A stretch of DNA of 21,466 bases from Chara braunii (taxonomy: Eukaryota; Streptophyta; Charophyceae; Charales; Characeae). Where the stretch lies: assembly GCA_003427395.1 (NCBI GenBank), contig BFEA01000421.1, positions 1,207,457 to 1,228,922 of the forward strand, in the 5' to 3' direction. The notes under the pieces are model-generated. The model did no database searches. It had not been told where the DNA came from and saw nothing but the letters and a program-made list of their open reading frames with translations. The translations under genes were made by a program, and so were the position numbers. Below, piece by piece: positions 9,252 through 18,060 of the stretch (position 1 is its first letter; every line of letters starts with the position of its first letter).

Positions 9252-10664
9252 CTAAGGTTTTTCTAGATAAGGTCTCAAATGAGTGATACTCGAGGCAAGC
9301 CTTGCTGGCCAGCAAATTTCTGAGATTCTATGGGAGACTGGGAGACATCTCACAAACGTGGTCAATAAGAAATGGTCATCGTAGTTTATGCCAGGAACGA
9401 CGATGAGGCTCTCTACGATAGTCGTAAGCTCTCTGACTGACTTGAACTTTCTTTGGTCTAGTCTGTGCATCGCATCAGTGGCAATTTGTGCCTGCTGTGG
9501 ATTGTGCCAACGAGCTTCTACCATTTCTAAGAACTGGTCTAATGTAATAGTCTTAGCCCTGTCCGCCATGCGTCGTCCGTACCCGGCCTTTGCGACTAAA
9601 CCATCCAGGCATTTGGCTGCCTTACCCTCAAGGTAAGATGCAGCAGTTATCACCTCGTCCTCCTGCAAAGTCCTCTTCGCCTTTACCCATACTCGACCCG
9701 TTCTCAACAATGTGTTGAGTTCCTCATTCTTCTTCTCTCTAGAGAAAGCAAGGGGCGGTTTCATAGGGGTCTTTGGATACCATTGACCTTGCTGCTGTCC
9801 TTGTTGAGGAATAGGTTGTTGCGGTGATGGTGTAGCAACCACCGCTGACCCAGAAGAAGAAGAAGCAATTGTTTGTGCGGCTGCTGCAGACGTACCACTT
9901 GGTTGTGTGTCAGCTTGTAGCGGGAAGGGGGCTAACATCGTCGTTAACGACAACGGCGACTGTGCTGCTGGCCGGAATCCTGACCTTTGCAAAAGGTCCA
10001 AGATCTGCTCTAAAGAGTTATGCATGAAGTCTAACATGTTGTCCACATGCGCATGCAGCGACGGCATGATGTTCTTCAATATTTTCACTTGGTCAGTCAT
10101 GGTTGACTCATCCAAACCCTCTAATGCAGCTTCGTCGGCCTCTAACGTATCAAGCCTGGTTGTTCTATTCTTGATCTTTCTTTCTCTATCAGTTGCTTGC
10201 TTCAGTTCCTTCTCTAACCGCTCGCGGATCCTTTCGACCTGTTGGAGCTCTAGGAGCTCCCTACCGCGTGGGGTCAACGGGCTTAACAGCGAGCCCGCCA
10301 TTTGACTTATGGACTGTCCAGCACCTATTGATCCGGAAGTACCCGCGGGCCCTGAGGGCATTCCCAACAGGGTCCCAGACGAGGACGCAGCAGAGGACGC
10401 AGTAGATGCTACGCCATTAGCTATTGTTAATGCTCTGACTGCTGCTGCCTACTCTCTAGCTGCTGCGTTTGCTGTTGTCAACGCCTGACTTGCAGCTAAT
10501 GCTGTTTCCTGGGCTGCTACTAGAGCACGGGCTCTGCGTTTGGCACGAAGCCGTCTTTCGTCTTCCGGTTGTAAGGATTGGAACACATGCGGGACCCTAA
10601 GTGCCTCCGAACGTGTAAGTCTCACGTCGTCAACTCTACCCTCTTCGGTGTCAGACCCGCTCAT
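9252..10664 (-). pseudogene. Element 2 gag, main part, one internal amber stop
   Basis: The start is the ATG at 10662-10664, followed by an acidic head (MSGSDTEEGR) and an Arg- and Ala-rich stretch. A TAG at 10449-10451 interrupts the frame, which continues in phase to 9252, so this was one protein of about 470 residues. The middle has a coiled-coil-like region near 10100-10250 (ELQQVERIRERLEKELKQ), a Gln- and Pro-rich linker at 9780-9850, and a gag domain: FSREKKNEELNTLLRTGRVWVKAKR, AASYLEGKAAKCLDGL and LDQFLEMVEARWHNPQQA. The last 30 codons are out of frame after a frameshift near 9320. No other known gene family fits this layout. Confidence 0.82.
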
Positions 10665-11869
10665 TAGTTAGGCAAACACTATCTGCACTACAACTCCCTG
10701 TTGGAGTCCTACCACAGCATGTGTCTGACCGACACCTAATTTTCTAAAAATAAATGTGTCCGGCAGGTACCTTACTTGACCGATCAAGTGGCAGCCTACA
10801 ACATTCACAAAAGATTGTCCACATAGTTTAGTCTTGTCATGATTAGTTCACTTACAGAAGTTTGCATAGGACTGGCTATGGTAGTATACAACAGTCCTAA
10901 TACTAAACTGTCTGTGAGGTATTAGCAGTCTGTCACCCAACTAATCAAGAACAAAACCAGACTATGTTGCAGATGTATGAACAGTGGGTATAGTTGTGTC
11001 TACAGTTGAGCACCAATTAGCACCTACCCGCCCCTCAATCCAACATACCGAAAAGCATCTTTGAGCAGCACTGTCTTCATGTGTTGTGTCGGCCCACCCC
11101 TCTGCCCCAAGTCATTGCCGAGCAAGCCAGCCCATCCACTCTCATTTACCCTCGTACGGAACGAGCCTTACTACCCGGTGTGATCTGGCTGATCAGGAGG
11201 GATTTAAGGATAGCCCCCATCTCCGCAGGAATTATTTAACGTCGCAGACAGGACGACGATCACAGCCAGTATCAACACCGAGTCCCCAATCAGAAGTATT
11301 TATAGACGGTTTGGTAAGCGTCTCTTATGGGCTGGCACACCCGGCATGACTTCTACAGCGCAGCAGTGCCAAAATGGACAAGCAGCCATCGCATGCGTGA
11401 CCTACTCCCATTGGGTTGGCATGGTGACCGTGACCCAGTGCTTCGACCAGGACCCTTTAGAGGCACCGCCCTTTCTCCTTCCAGATGCTTCCGGGAAGAT
11501 TGTCGTCTCTCAAGGTAGCGCGCACATGACACCTCACCAAATAAGAGGACTCTCAAGTTGGACTCACTTCCTCGCGGTAAGAAGAGATTGAGAGAGTAGA
11601 TAAGGTAAGGGAACAACGTACCTCGAGATAGCTGCCCCCAACCACAGATTTCTAACCAATTGAGCTGAGTGTGCATTTGATGACCGGTCGTAGCCTCGGT
11701 ACCACTCACAATGCAATGCAGTACCACCTCAGCTTAATGCCACATCAGCATGCTCTCATCACCAATCATACATTCCGCTGTAACCACGACACCCAATGTC
11801 GTATAACCTTTCGGCGCACACCTCTCTACCCAGGTCGTGCGCCTAATGTTGGCCTGACGTCACAAGATC
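10665..11869 (-). repeat. Probable 5' LTR and leader of element 2, limits not resolved
   Basis: This 1.2 kb lies directly upstream of the element 2 gag start and contains no coding frame I can support. A minus-strand CTATAAATA at 11297-11305 would serve as an LTR promoter. Near 10703-10735, just before gag, sit a 5-base-arm inverted repeat (GTGTC/GACAC) and a TGG-starting stretch that could be a primer site, but it does not match the usual tRNA-iMet type. No second LTR copy exists in the window, so ends cannot be set by comparison. The right side stops at the start of LTR A at 11870. Confidence 0.45.
11297..11305 (-). promoter_or_regulatory. TATA box candidate for element 2
   Basis: CTATAAATA on the minus strand, about 630 bases upstream of the gag ATG and inside the presumed LTR. 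A good match to a plant TATA box, but unsupported by any mapped start. Confidence 0.4.
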
Positions 11870-12088
11870 CGTTGCATGCTGAGCCTGCATACGGGCCCCA
11901 TTTGAAGGGCCCGACGGTTGCTGAAGGGCCCCCAGGCCGCGTACTATCGAGCACGCGCCCTGAAGGCCCACGGCAGCCCTCGAGGCCTAGGCAGCACGTA
12001 GGTAGGTAGGGTTTGGTTTACTTACCCCTTTTTCTGTGTGTGTGTTGTCTTATTTATGTCTATTCAGGTGCCGTTGCGGACTTGCAGC

Positions 12089-12222
12089 CCCAAGGCCGGG
12101 CCTTGGGACCAGGTACACCGGAGGCAGGCCCGAAACGAGGCCAGGCGCATTTTGGCGCCAACCCGGCGTCGTTTCGGTCCTGCAGGACCCAAGACAGCAC
12201 CTTGGGCCAGGTGCACCGGTAG
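12089..12222 (+). repeat. Cluster of palindromes in U3 of LTR A
   Basis: CCAAGGCCGGGCCTTGG (near 12090-12107) and GGTCCTGCAGGACC (12176-12189) are palindromic. The nine-base arms CCGAAACGA and TCGTTTCGG (about 12130 and 12170) enclose a GGCGC..GGCGCC stretch. A near-direct repeat CCTTGGG-CCAGGT-CACCGG occurs near 12101 and 12201. The left LTR copy keeps the same layout at about 480-600, so it is a family feature. Confidence 0.75.
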
Positions 12223-12353
12223 ATGGCCATTTTTAGGGCAGGCGCATTTGTGTGCCACGCTGCAGCAGCAGCTAGGTCTGGACGTCCGGTAGGGACCCAG
12301 ACCACCTGGACCGTTTTAGGCCACACAGTACGAGGTAGGCCCAGCGGCCCAGC

Positions 12354-12364
12354 ACTACATATAG
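12354..12364 (+). promoter_or_regulatory. TATA-like element in LTR A (right copy)
   Basis: CTACATATAG, matching the left copy at 326-338. About 485 bases after the LTR start. Confidence 0.4.
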
Positions 12365-12634
12365 TCGGGCCGAAGCTGGGCAAGAACAGTTGGAGTCGCC
12401 CATTTCTGAGCGACACACAGCTGGTTGGAGGCTGCGCTATGCTGCGCTAGGTAGAGGAGTAGGGAGTAGTGATTAGTGGAAATAGGAGAGGGCGGAGGCC
12501 ATACCTGCAGTCGGCGAGCTTACTTGGCGCCATAAGCGGGCTCCACGTGGTACCTGCACACGGCAACGGATGAAGTCAGTTCGAGTGACAGCTACCGGCA
12601 GGTGAGATAGCGAGGAGGGATTCCTCTTCTCTCC

Positions 12635-12637
<3 letters not shown>

Positions 12638-12702
<65 letters not shown>
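12638..12702. repeat. (CT)n microsatellite inside LTR A
   Basis: A pure CT tract of about 64 bases on the plus strand, the complement of the GA tract at 1-48. It is followed by a more irregular pyrimidine run to about 12745. Such tracts near a TATA site can act as a Y-patch or GAGA-type element in plants, but that role is inferred only. Confidence 0.95.
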
Positions 12703-12708
<6 letters not shown>

Positions 12709-13228
12709 CTCCTTCCTCCTCTTTCTCATCTTCTTCTCCTTCGAATCNGAGAGTGTGAGAGGTTATCCGTAGGGATTCAGGCTGGGGTTGTAACGGGCGC
12801 ACTACCCAGGATCTGATTCGACATTTCTGAGACAGACATTGTTTGGACATTCGGCAAGAGACTATTTTGGACTTCGTCATTACGATTTTGGTCTACTCTC
12901 TCGCCTTCCCCCTCTTTCATTTGCCCCTCCCCCATCTCTCATCCGTGGTTTCTCCCCATGTGTGTGTATGAAGGAGGGACCTTCCTTCCATGATTGCGGT
13001 CCCTCCTCTGTCACCCATGTGTGATGTGTGATGGATGTCAGGTTAGTCCACGTCAGATCAGATCTTCTCTTTGAAGTCTTCCGCTGTGCCATTTGCGCCA
13101 TCTTGTATGTATCGGATGTACATTGCTTGTGGATGCTGCGCTGATCTAGCATTGTCCATCTCAGTCCGTTTCATCACATTGCGGGTCCTTGGTATACTGC
13201 GCACTGCTCCCCAGGGCATGCGTTAGTT

Positions 13229-13241
13229 TTGGTATCGGAGC
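13229..13241 (+). promoter_or_regulatory. Primer binding site, tRNA-iMet type
   Basis: TTGGTATCGGAGC matches the common plant retrotransposon primer site TGGTATCAGAGC at all but one base. It lies three to five bases after the inferred LTR end, as expected. The 3' end of initiator methionine tRNA pairs here to prime minus-strand cDNA. Confidence 0.82.
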
Positions 13242-13304
13242 TGCAGTATGTGAATCAGGACGAAGTTCAAACTGATCTGACGCACGCGCGGGGACCACCC
13301 AAAA

Positions 13305-13390
13305 TCGATTGGGTGAGTATCGATTGATTGATCAATCGATCCTGGATCGATTAGTTGATCTCGAATTGATTGATTGATTGATTGACTGAG

Positions 13391-13450
<60 letters not shown>

Positions 13451-13451
13451 A
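13305..13451 (+). repeat. (TTGA)n microsatellite in the leader of element 3
   Basis: Tetranucleotide TTGA repeats, irregular from 13305 to 13390 (mixed with ATCGAT and GATCGAT variants) and nearly pure from 13391 to 13451. They lie about 70 bases after the primer binding site. Confidence 0.93.
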
Positions 13452-13479
13452 GGCTATACTAATTAGTCCCCAAATCGCG

Positions 13480-14372
13480 AAACTTTGACCCAACTGCCGA
13501 AATTAAAATTCTTTTTCTGTTTTGGATTCGTTTTCCCGCTATTTCTTCCTTTAAACAATAGCGGAGCATCTGAAGGTTCGTTTTTCTTTCCTGAAAGCCG
13601 AAACTTCGTTGCTGGAGGTCCGAAACATTGCGATTTCCCATTATTTATTCCGCGAATTGTTTTTGGAGTCCGACATTTCGATTTATTTATTTTTTATTTT
13701 TTTTTGTGAAATTCGAAATTTCGCGACAGAGAAGTCCAATTTTTTTTTTCTTTCGAAAAGTTTCGATTTTATCCCGTTATGAAAGATTCCCGTTATTCCG
13801 AAATCTTTTTAAATTCGTTTTGCAAATTTCGAAAATCTTTTTGAACTTTGTTTTTCAATTCGGAAAATCTTTTTTGAAATTCGTTTTTCACTTCTTGAAA
13901 TTCGTTTTTCACTTTCTGAAATTCGTTTTTCACTTTCTGAAATTCGTTTTTCACTTTCTGCAACTCGTTTTCATTTCCGAAATTATTTCTGAATTCGTTT
14001 TTCAACTTCAAAAAAATTCTGAAATTTCGATTTTCAATTTCGAAAATTATTTTTGAAATTCGTTTTTTACTTCGAAATTACTTCTGAAATTCGAAATCAT
14101 TTCTGGAATTCGTTTTTTTCACTTCCGAAATTATTTCTGAAATTCAAAATTTTTCTGAAACTCGTTTTTCAACTTCGAAAATTTTCTGAAAAATTGTGAA
14201 AATTTGATTTTCAATTTCGAAAATTATTTCTGAAATTCGTTTTTCAAATTCCGAATTATTTCTGAAATTCGTTTTCAACTTCGAAATTTTTTGGAATTTG
14301 TTTTTCAATTCCGAAAATTCCTGAAATTCGTTTTTCAATTTCGAAATTCCTTATTTTTTGGAAATTATTCTT
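13480..14372 (+). repeat. AT-rich degenerate array of GAAATTCGTTTTTC-like units
   Basis: Nearly 900 bases are built from variants of GAAATTCG followed by a T run, with TTCGAAAATT joins. Spacing is about 20-45 bases, and 13875-13965 holds four almost exact 21-base units (TGAAATTCGTTTTTCACTTTC). Because 21 is a multiple of three, the array encodes heptad-like peptide repeats in both directions, but frames open and close repeatedly and no start is convincing. I read it as noncoding satellite-like leader sequence. Confidence 0.85.
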
Positions 14373-14832
14373 CATATTTCAGACATTGCTGTCCGGGAAA
14401 CTCCTCTCACCAATGCTTGTTTTCAAACTTCGTATACTCTCACTTAACATATTCCAAATTTTTTTGGGAATTTTCTGGGCATGTGGAATCATATTTTTTT
14501 CGCAAGTTCAGCGTTTCCGTTATCTCCATTTGACACTTTGATTCATTGGCAGCCTAAATTCCGAATTTTTTTTCTTTCAAATTGACTGCTGAGGAGATAC
14601 TTGGGGGGCCTACTGAGCTTACACATCCGAATTTTTTTTCCATGTCCTGCAAGTTCCAATTTTTTTCTTGATTAGTGGCTCCATATCTGGGCGACCCATC
14701 TTGATTGCCCATCCCCTTTCTCTCCACCCCAACCCTTCGTCCCTTCTTCGTCCTCCTTACCTGCCCATTCACCTGCAGTTGCAGCCCAGGTAAGTCCTCA
14801 TTTCAGCAGGCCACGTAAGGGACCCGCCGCGC
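14373..14832 (+). other. Remainder of the element 3 leader
   Basis: AT-rich sequence to about 14690 with scattered T runs, then a C- and T-rich stretch up to gag. A perfect donor-like CAG/GTAAGT lies at 14787-14795, followed by TTTCAG at 14801-14806. No coding frame of interest was found. Confidence 0.6.
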
Positions 14833-15260
14833 ATGACCATACTTACTCGCTCGCAGACAGCAGCGATGGATCAGAAGGCAGGCGAGACTGACGAGGCCTA
14901 CGAGGCACGATTGGCGGCCCTCATAGCCGAAGGCAAGCAACGGGCAGACGCTGCGGTAGCAGCACGGAAGAAGAAAGAAGCAGAGGCAGAGAAACAACGT
15001 GTTCTGGCGGAAGAACAGCGGCAGAAGCACGCGGCAGCAGCAGCCAAGGCCGCTGATGAAGAATGCGTACGGCGACGCGAGATCATATTCAGGGAGGAAA
15101 GTGCATTACACACACAGGCCAAGGATTGGGAGAAGGAGGCCGAGAACGACGATCCCGTTGACGTCGGGAGCAGAGTATCTCAGCTGCTCAATCGTGTCAC
15201 GGAGGGAAGGCAACTGCGAAGTAAGCATCTCAGCGGACTTTCGAAGCTAAGGGGATGGAA
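14833..15260 (+). pseudogene. Element 3 gag, N-terminal fragment
   Basis: An ATG at 14833 (second ATG at 14866) opens a frame of about 143 relevant codons. It starts MTILTRSQTAAMDQKAGETD, then shows a long Ala-, Glu-, Lys- and Arg-rich helix (residues about 25-95, with KKKEAEAEKQRVLAEEQRQK) typical of a coiled coil. An acidic stretch and a positively charged end follow. A helical, charged N-terminus just after the leader fits gag of plant chromoviruses, but the capsid domain itself is not present. The frame stays open to 15349, but the part after 15260 is translated from the following LTR-like block and should not be counted. I favour gag by position and composition. Confidence 0.6.
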
Positions 15261-16105
15261 TGTGAGGATTGAGCCCTCAAGAAGGGGCCTTGCCATGATG
15301 TACATGTTCTGGGCTAAGGCCCCCAACAAGCCTCGTGCCCGCCCTAGGTGAAGGCGGGCCAGCAAATCAACAAGAGCCCTCTGTGCGAACATTTCACGAA
15401 GTGGGGTCCATACAGTTGCAGCACGCCAGTTGGTTGGTGTGCACCGAGTATCGGAGCTCTGCAAATGCAGAAATCCCAGGGCCCCAGAGTTGATTAGGCC
15501 CTGGGCACATAAACGTGAGGCCGACAATGCATGCTGGATATAGAGGCCGAAAATGCCAATGGGAAACCGGTCCACTATCTGAATCTGGCCGCAGGCGTTG
15601 ATGAAAGAGGCGCAACTGCATCTCCTGGGCCCCAACCGCATCAGGCCTGGGTACAGGTACTGGGGCCGAGGCGCAGGCTCAAGGGAGGCCGCCCACACGC
15701 AACACTTGCATATAGGCAGGGAGGGCGAGTGGGCAGGGATCTTGGCCATTGTGAGCATGGTCGGCACGCTGCGCGTTTGCGAGGTGCTGCACTGCGCTAG
15801 GCTGGGGTAGAGACAGGCTAACGCTAAGCTGTAGAGCGCTGCCTGGGCGCAGGGTGCTAGCGGCCATAGCCGGGCTGCCTGTGGGCGCAGAGGAGGAGGG
15901 CGAAGGTGGTTCTTCGGAGGTGAAGGGCGCTGTGTGGGATAACAAGGGAGAGTGAGGGTGAAGAGAGAGACATACCTGGAGGAGAGAGGAGGTCGGCATT
16001 GGTGTTGACATCATCACTTGCTGGTCGTCAAGTTGTCTGGTTGCTTCTATGCTGTAGTTGTAGTGATAGGCTGTAGAGTAGGTAGGGCGCCTGGCGCCAT
16101 TCAAG
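15261..16105 (+). repeat. GC-rich LTR-like block, distantly similar to LTR A
   Basis: It opens with TGTGAGGATTGAGCCC right where gag ends and has the same GGGCC-rich texture as LTR A. Short landmarks appear in much the same order: CATATAGGCAGG (about 15710), CTGCGCTAGG (about 15790), GGCCATAGCCGGGCTG (about 15862), CATACCTGG (about 15972) and a GAGAGAGAG end near 16108. In LTR A the corresponding pieces are at 12357, 12442, 12530 and 12502, so the last two are swapped. Overall identity is low by eye. The 3' end and any target duplication are not visible. It may be a solo or 5' LTR of a relative that inserted into element 3. Confidence 0.45.
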
Positions 16106-16651
16106 AGAGAGAGCTACATTGGGTTATGCTGTTGGTGTTGCCCGATTGGGCTTAGACATTGACTCAGGATTCTTCTGTATCGTTCTCAAATGGATGGTTA
16201 CTCGGTTCCATTGTGCTATCTGCTCTTGCTTTGACTACTTGGACTTCAGTGTGATTTTGCAATCTTGGATTTCTGTGCTTCGTCCACATTCATGTTCCTT
16301 GCAATCTGCCCACGAAAGGTCCAAAAATACACTCGTTACTATGTTTAGCAAACTGAAGAACCTGGCCATTTTCTGCCGGTTCGTTTAGTGCGCGGTCCGG
16401 CGAGGCCCACAGACGACTGAACTGAGTGATGGTGTGCCATCTCCCTCTCTCACGCCACCAGGTAGGTACAACTCCACGCCCTCTCGTTCACGCTTCTTCT
16501 CCTTTCTTTCCCCTTCATCTTTCTCCGTCTCCTCCCTCCTTGTCACTTTTCCCCATACTCAACTTCCCCTCCTTGTCACTTTTCCCCATACTCACCGCAC
16601 TCATGTACCTGGCCCTTGCTTTTCTGATTACTTGCTGGTCTGGCTGCTTGG

Positions 16652-16735
16652 TCTGATTGCTGATCTGATTGCTGATCTGATTGCTGATCCGATTGCTGAT
16701 CTGATTGATGATCTGATTGCTGATCTGATTGTTAT
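16652..16735 (+). repeat. 12-base tandem repeat, about seven copies
   Basis: Units of GATTGCTGATCT with one or two changes per copy. The minus strand translates to a short NQIS-type peptide repeat, which I regard as chance. Confidence 0.9.
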
Positions 16736-17089
16736 GCTGACCTGAATAAATCAATTGTTGCTTACTAGTGAACGTTTTGTTGTCATTCGAAGTTGGCTAT
16801 CGTTTGTTGAAGAAAGTCTGTTGGAGTCCAGTTTGGCTGTTCGTTGATTAGATGCAGACTGTGTAGTGACTGATTAGCAATAGGATAATAACTGAACGAT
16901 AGCTGAGTAGCAACTGAAAATAATAAGACATAGTTTGAAGCTCTAAATTCTGCGCAATGTGCCGTTCTAAGTTCTGGGGACTTACAAAATGTTTTTTCTG
17001 AGTTCCAATCACTTGTCAAAATACCTTTCCTGAGTTCCGAGTACAGTTAAACGTTGTCTGTTTGTGTATTCCGAAAGTTGTCTTGGTAT

Positions 17090-17250
17090 TTTGCTAGTGT
17101 AGTGTCTAAGTCTTGCTTGAGTAACGCTTGAGTATTGCTTAAGTAACGCTAGAGCATTGTTTGACTAACGTATGAGTATTGCTTAAGTAGTGTCAAAGTC
17201 TTGCTTGAGTAATGCCTAAGTATTGCCTGAGTAGAGTCTGAGTCTGATTT
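17090..17250 (+). repeat. About 11-base degenerate tandem repeat
   Basis: Repeated units of the type TTGAGTAACGC, TTGAGTATTGC and TTAAGTAACGC, about 12-14 copies with growing divergence to the right. Period is close to 11 with occasional one-base changes. Confidence 0.8.
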
Positions 17251-18060
17251 CTGGTTGTCTGCTAACCCGATTATAGATTGCCAAAGCATTGACGATTTTA
17301 CGCCTAAAGAGCCAAGAAAATTGTAGACCTCGACATGAACAACAATATTACAGTCGTTGATTGACCTTCCTGCTGGAATCCAGAAAACCTCGGTATTTAG
17401 CTGTTGAACCAGCCCCGTTATCTGACTGATATCCACGCACCCAATGAATGCTCAAAACTCTGAGTACTAATTGTGTGTTTGTTAGACAATGCTTGAACGT
17501 TGAATGGGAGTTTCCTAGATGAATGGGTCTCAGAGTCGCTATATACCCCGCTCCCACCAATCTATTCTTTTCTACATCTGACAAGGGTTGTCCCCAACCT
17601 TTTCACTCCTCACTCTTGTAGTTGGGCGCTAAGTGACTCCCGTGCCTGGTCCACCGTTTCTACATATGAGTAGGTGTTGTGCAGTCGTCCATCCAACTCG
17701 TGCAGGTAAACGGTATATGACACGCTCCTTTGATTTTTCACTGTTTCCAACATTCTTCTTCTCATTAACCCCAAGATGTATGCAATCCTTTCGACTACTT
17801 TTCCTTCCCAGTCACCCCTTCTGTCTAGGCGGAGGGAGTAGGTCATTCTCACCCAGCCTGTACCTTCCATGGCAGTCCTGCCCCTTGATATCCTTAACTT
17901 GGTCTTGCAGTGGACATGATGGAAGGAGGGCTGCAAATGCTTTCCCACGAGACTCGCTCGCTCCGTTTTCGCTTGACCACGACACTGACCCTCAGTCACG
18001 TGCAGAACAGGCCCCTTTTTCGAGATTCACATATCCAATTCCGTGAACCCGAGTGGTAAA

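Larger units (their letters stand above)
5754..11869 (-). mobile_element. Element 2: decayed Ty3/gypsy chromovirus, different from element 1
   Basis: A second minus-strand chromovirus reads leftward: gag with coiled coil (10664), zinc knuckle (8900), protease (8480), RT remnant (8150), RNase H (7660), integrase (7050-6000) and chromodomain (5935-5758). Its protein sequence differs clearly from element 1, for example VVYLDDILIF and SDRDVRFTS against MLVYLDDILVY and CGRDTRFMS. Breaks include an RT deletion, several stops, frameshifts and a local duplication. Its 3' untranslated part and 3' LTR are missing: the chromodomain is joined to element 1 gag near 5740-5758. The 5' LTR and leader probably lie in 10665-11869. 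Confidence 0.9.
11870..13225 (+). repeat. LTR family A, full-length copy (5' LTR of element 3)
   Basis: The start matches the LTR A start at 820 of the left copy; the first base is C instead of T (CGTTGCATGC). The repeat runs through the U3 palindromes, TATA-like site and CT tract, and ends at about 13225 with GCATGCGTTA, just before a primer binding site. GCATGC near both ends gives short terminal inverted repeats. Length is about 1.36 kb. Position 12748 is an undetermined base. The left copy allows direct comparison only for the first 830 bases. Because a primer site follows, this is a 5' LTR. Confidence 0.85.
11870..15260 (+). mobile_element. Element 3: 5' part of a plus-strand Ty3/gypsy-type element
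   Basis: The order 5' LTR, primer binding site, long leader and gag N-terminus is that of an LTR retrotransposon read on the plus strand, opposite to elements 1 and 2. No protease, RT or integrase follows: at 15261 the gag stops matching its own style and a GC-rich LTR-like block begins. The element is therefore a 5' fragment of about 3.4 kb, or is interrupted with the rest elsewhere. Sharing LTR A with element 1 suggests the same family, but element 1 has lost the homologous gag start, so this cannot be checked here. Confidence 0.75.
16106..18060. other. Noncoding region, no gene recognised
   Basis: Mixed AT- and CT-rich sequence. Open frames of 60-140 codons occur on both strands, but all are low-complexity or lack any protein-family signature. 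The region may continue the element that begins at 15261, although no pol motif was seen. It contains two tandem repeats listed separately. Confidence 0.6.

Noticed and set aside
1-12702. Treating the inverted LTR pair as terminal inverted repeats of one giant DNA transposon
   Set aside because: The left copy has a polypurine tract and the right copy a primer binding site beside it, so each is the LTR of its own retrotransposon; no transposase was found between them.
12473-12880. A minus-strand frame with a long Arg-Glu repeat
   Set aside because: It is the translation of the CT/GA microsatellite and contains the undetermined base at 12748.
13628-14056. Plus-strand frame with repeated FHFLKFV, and its antisense heptad-repeat frames
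   Set aside because: Produced by the 21-base AT-rich units; frames are interrupted outside the regular units and lack a sound start.
15180-15767. A 195-codon minus-strand frame
   Set aside because: It overlaps element 3 gag and the LTR-like block, starts at no convincing site and shows no motif.
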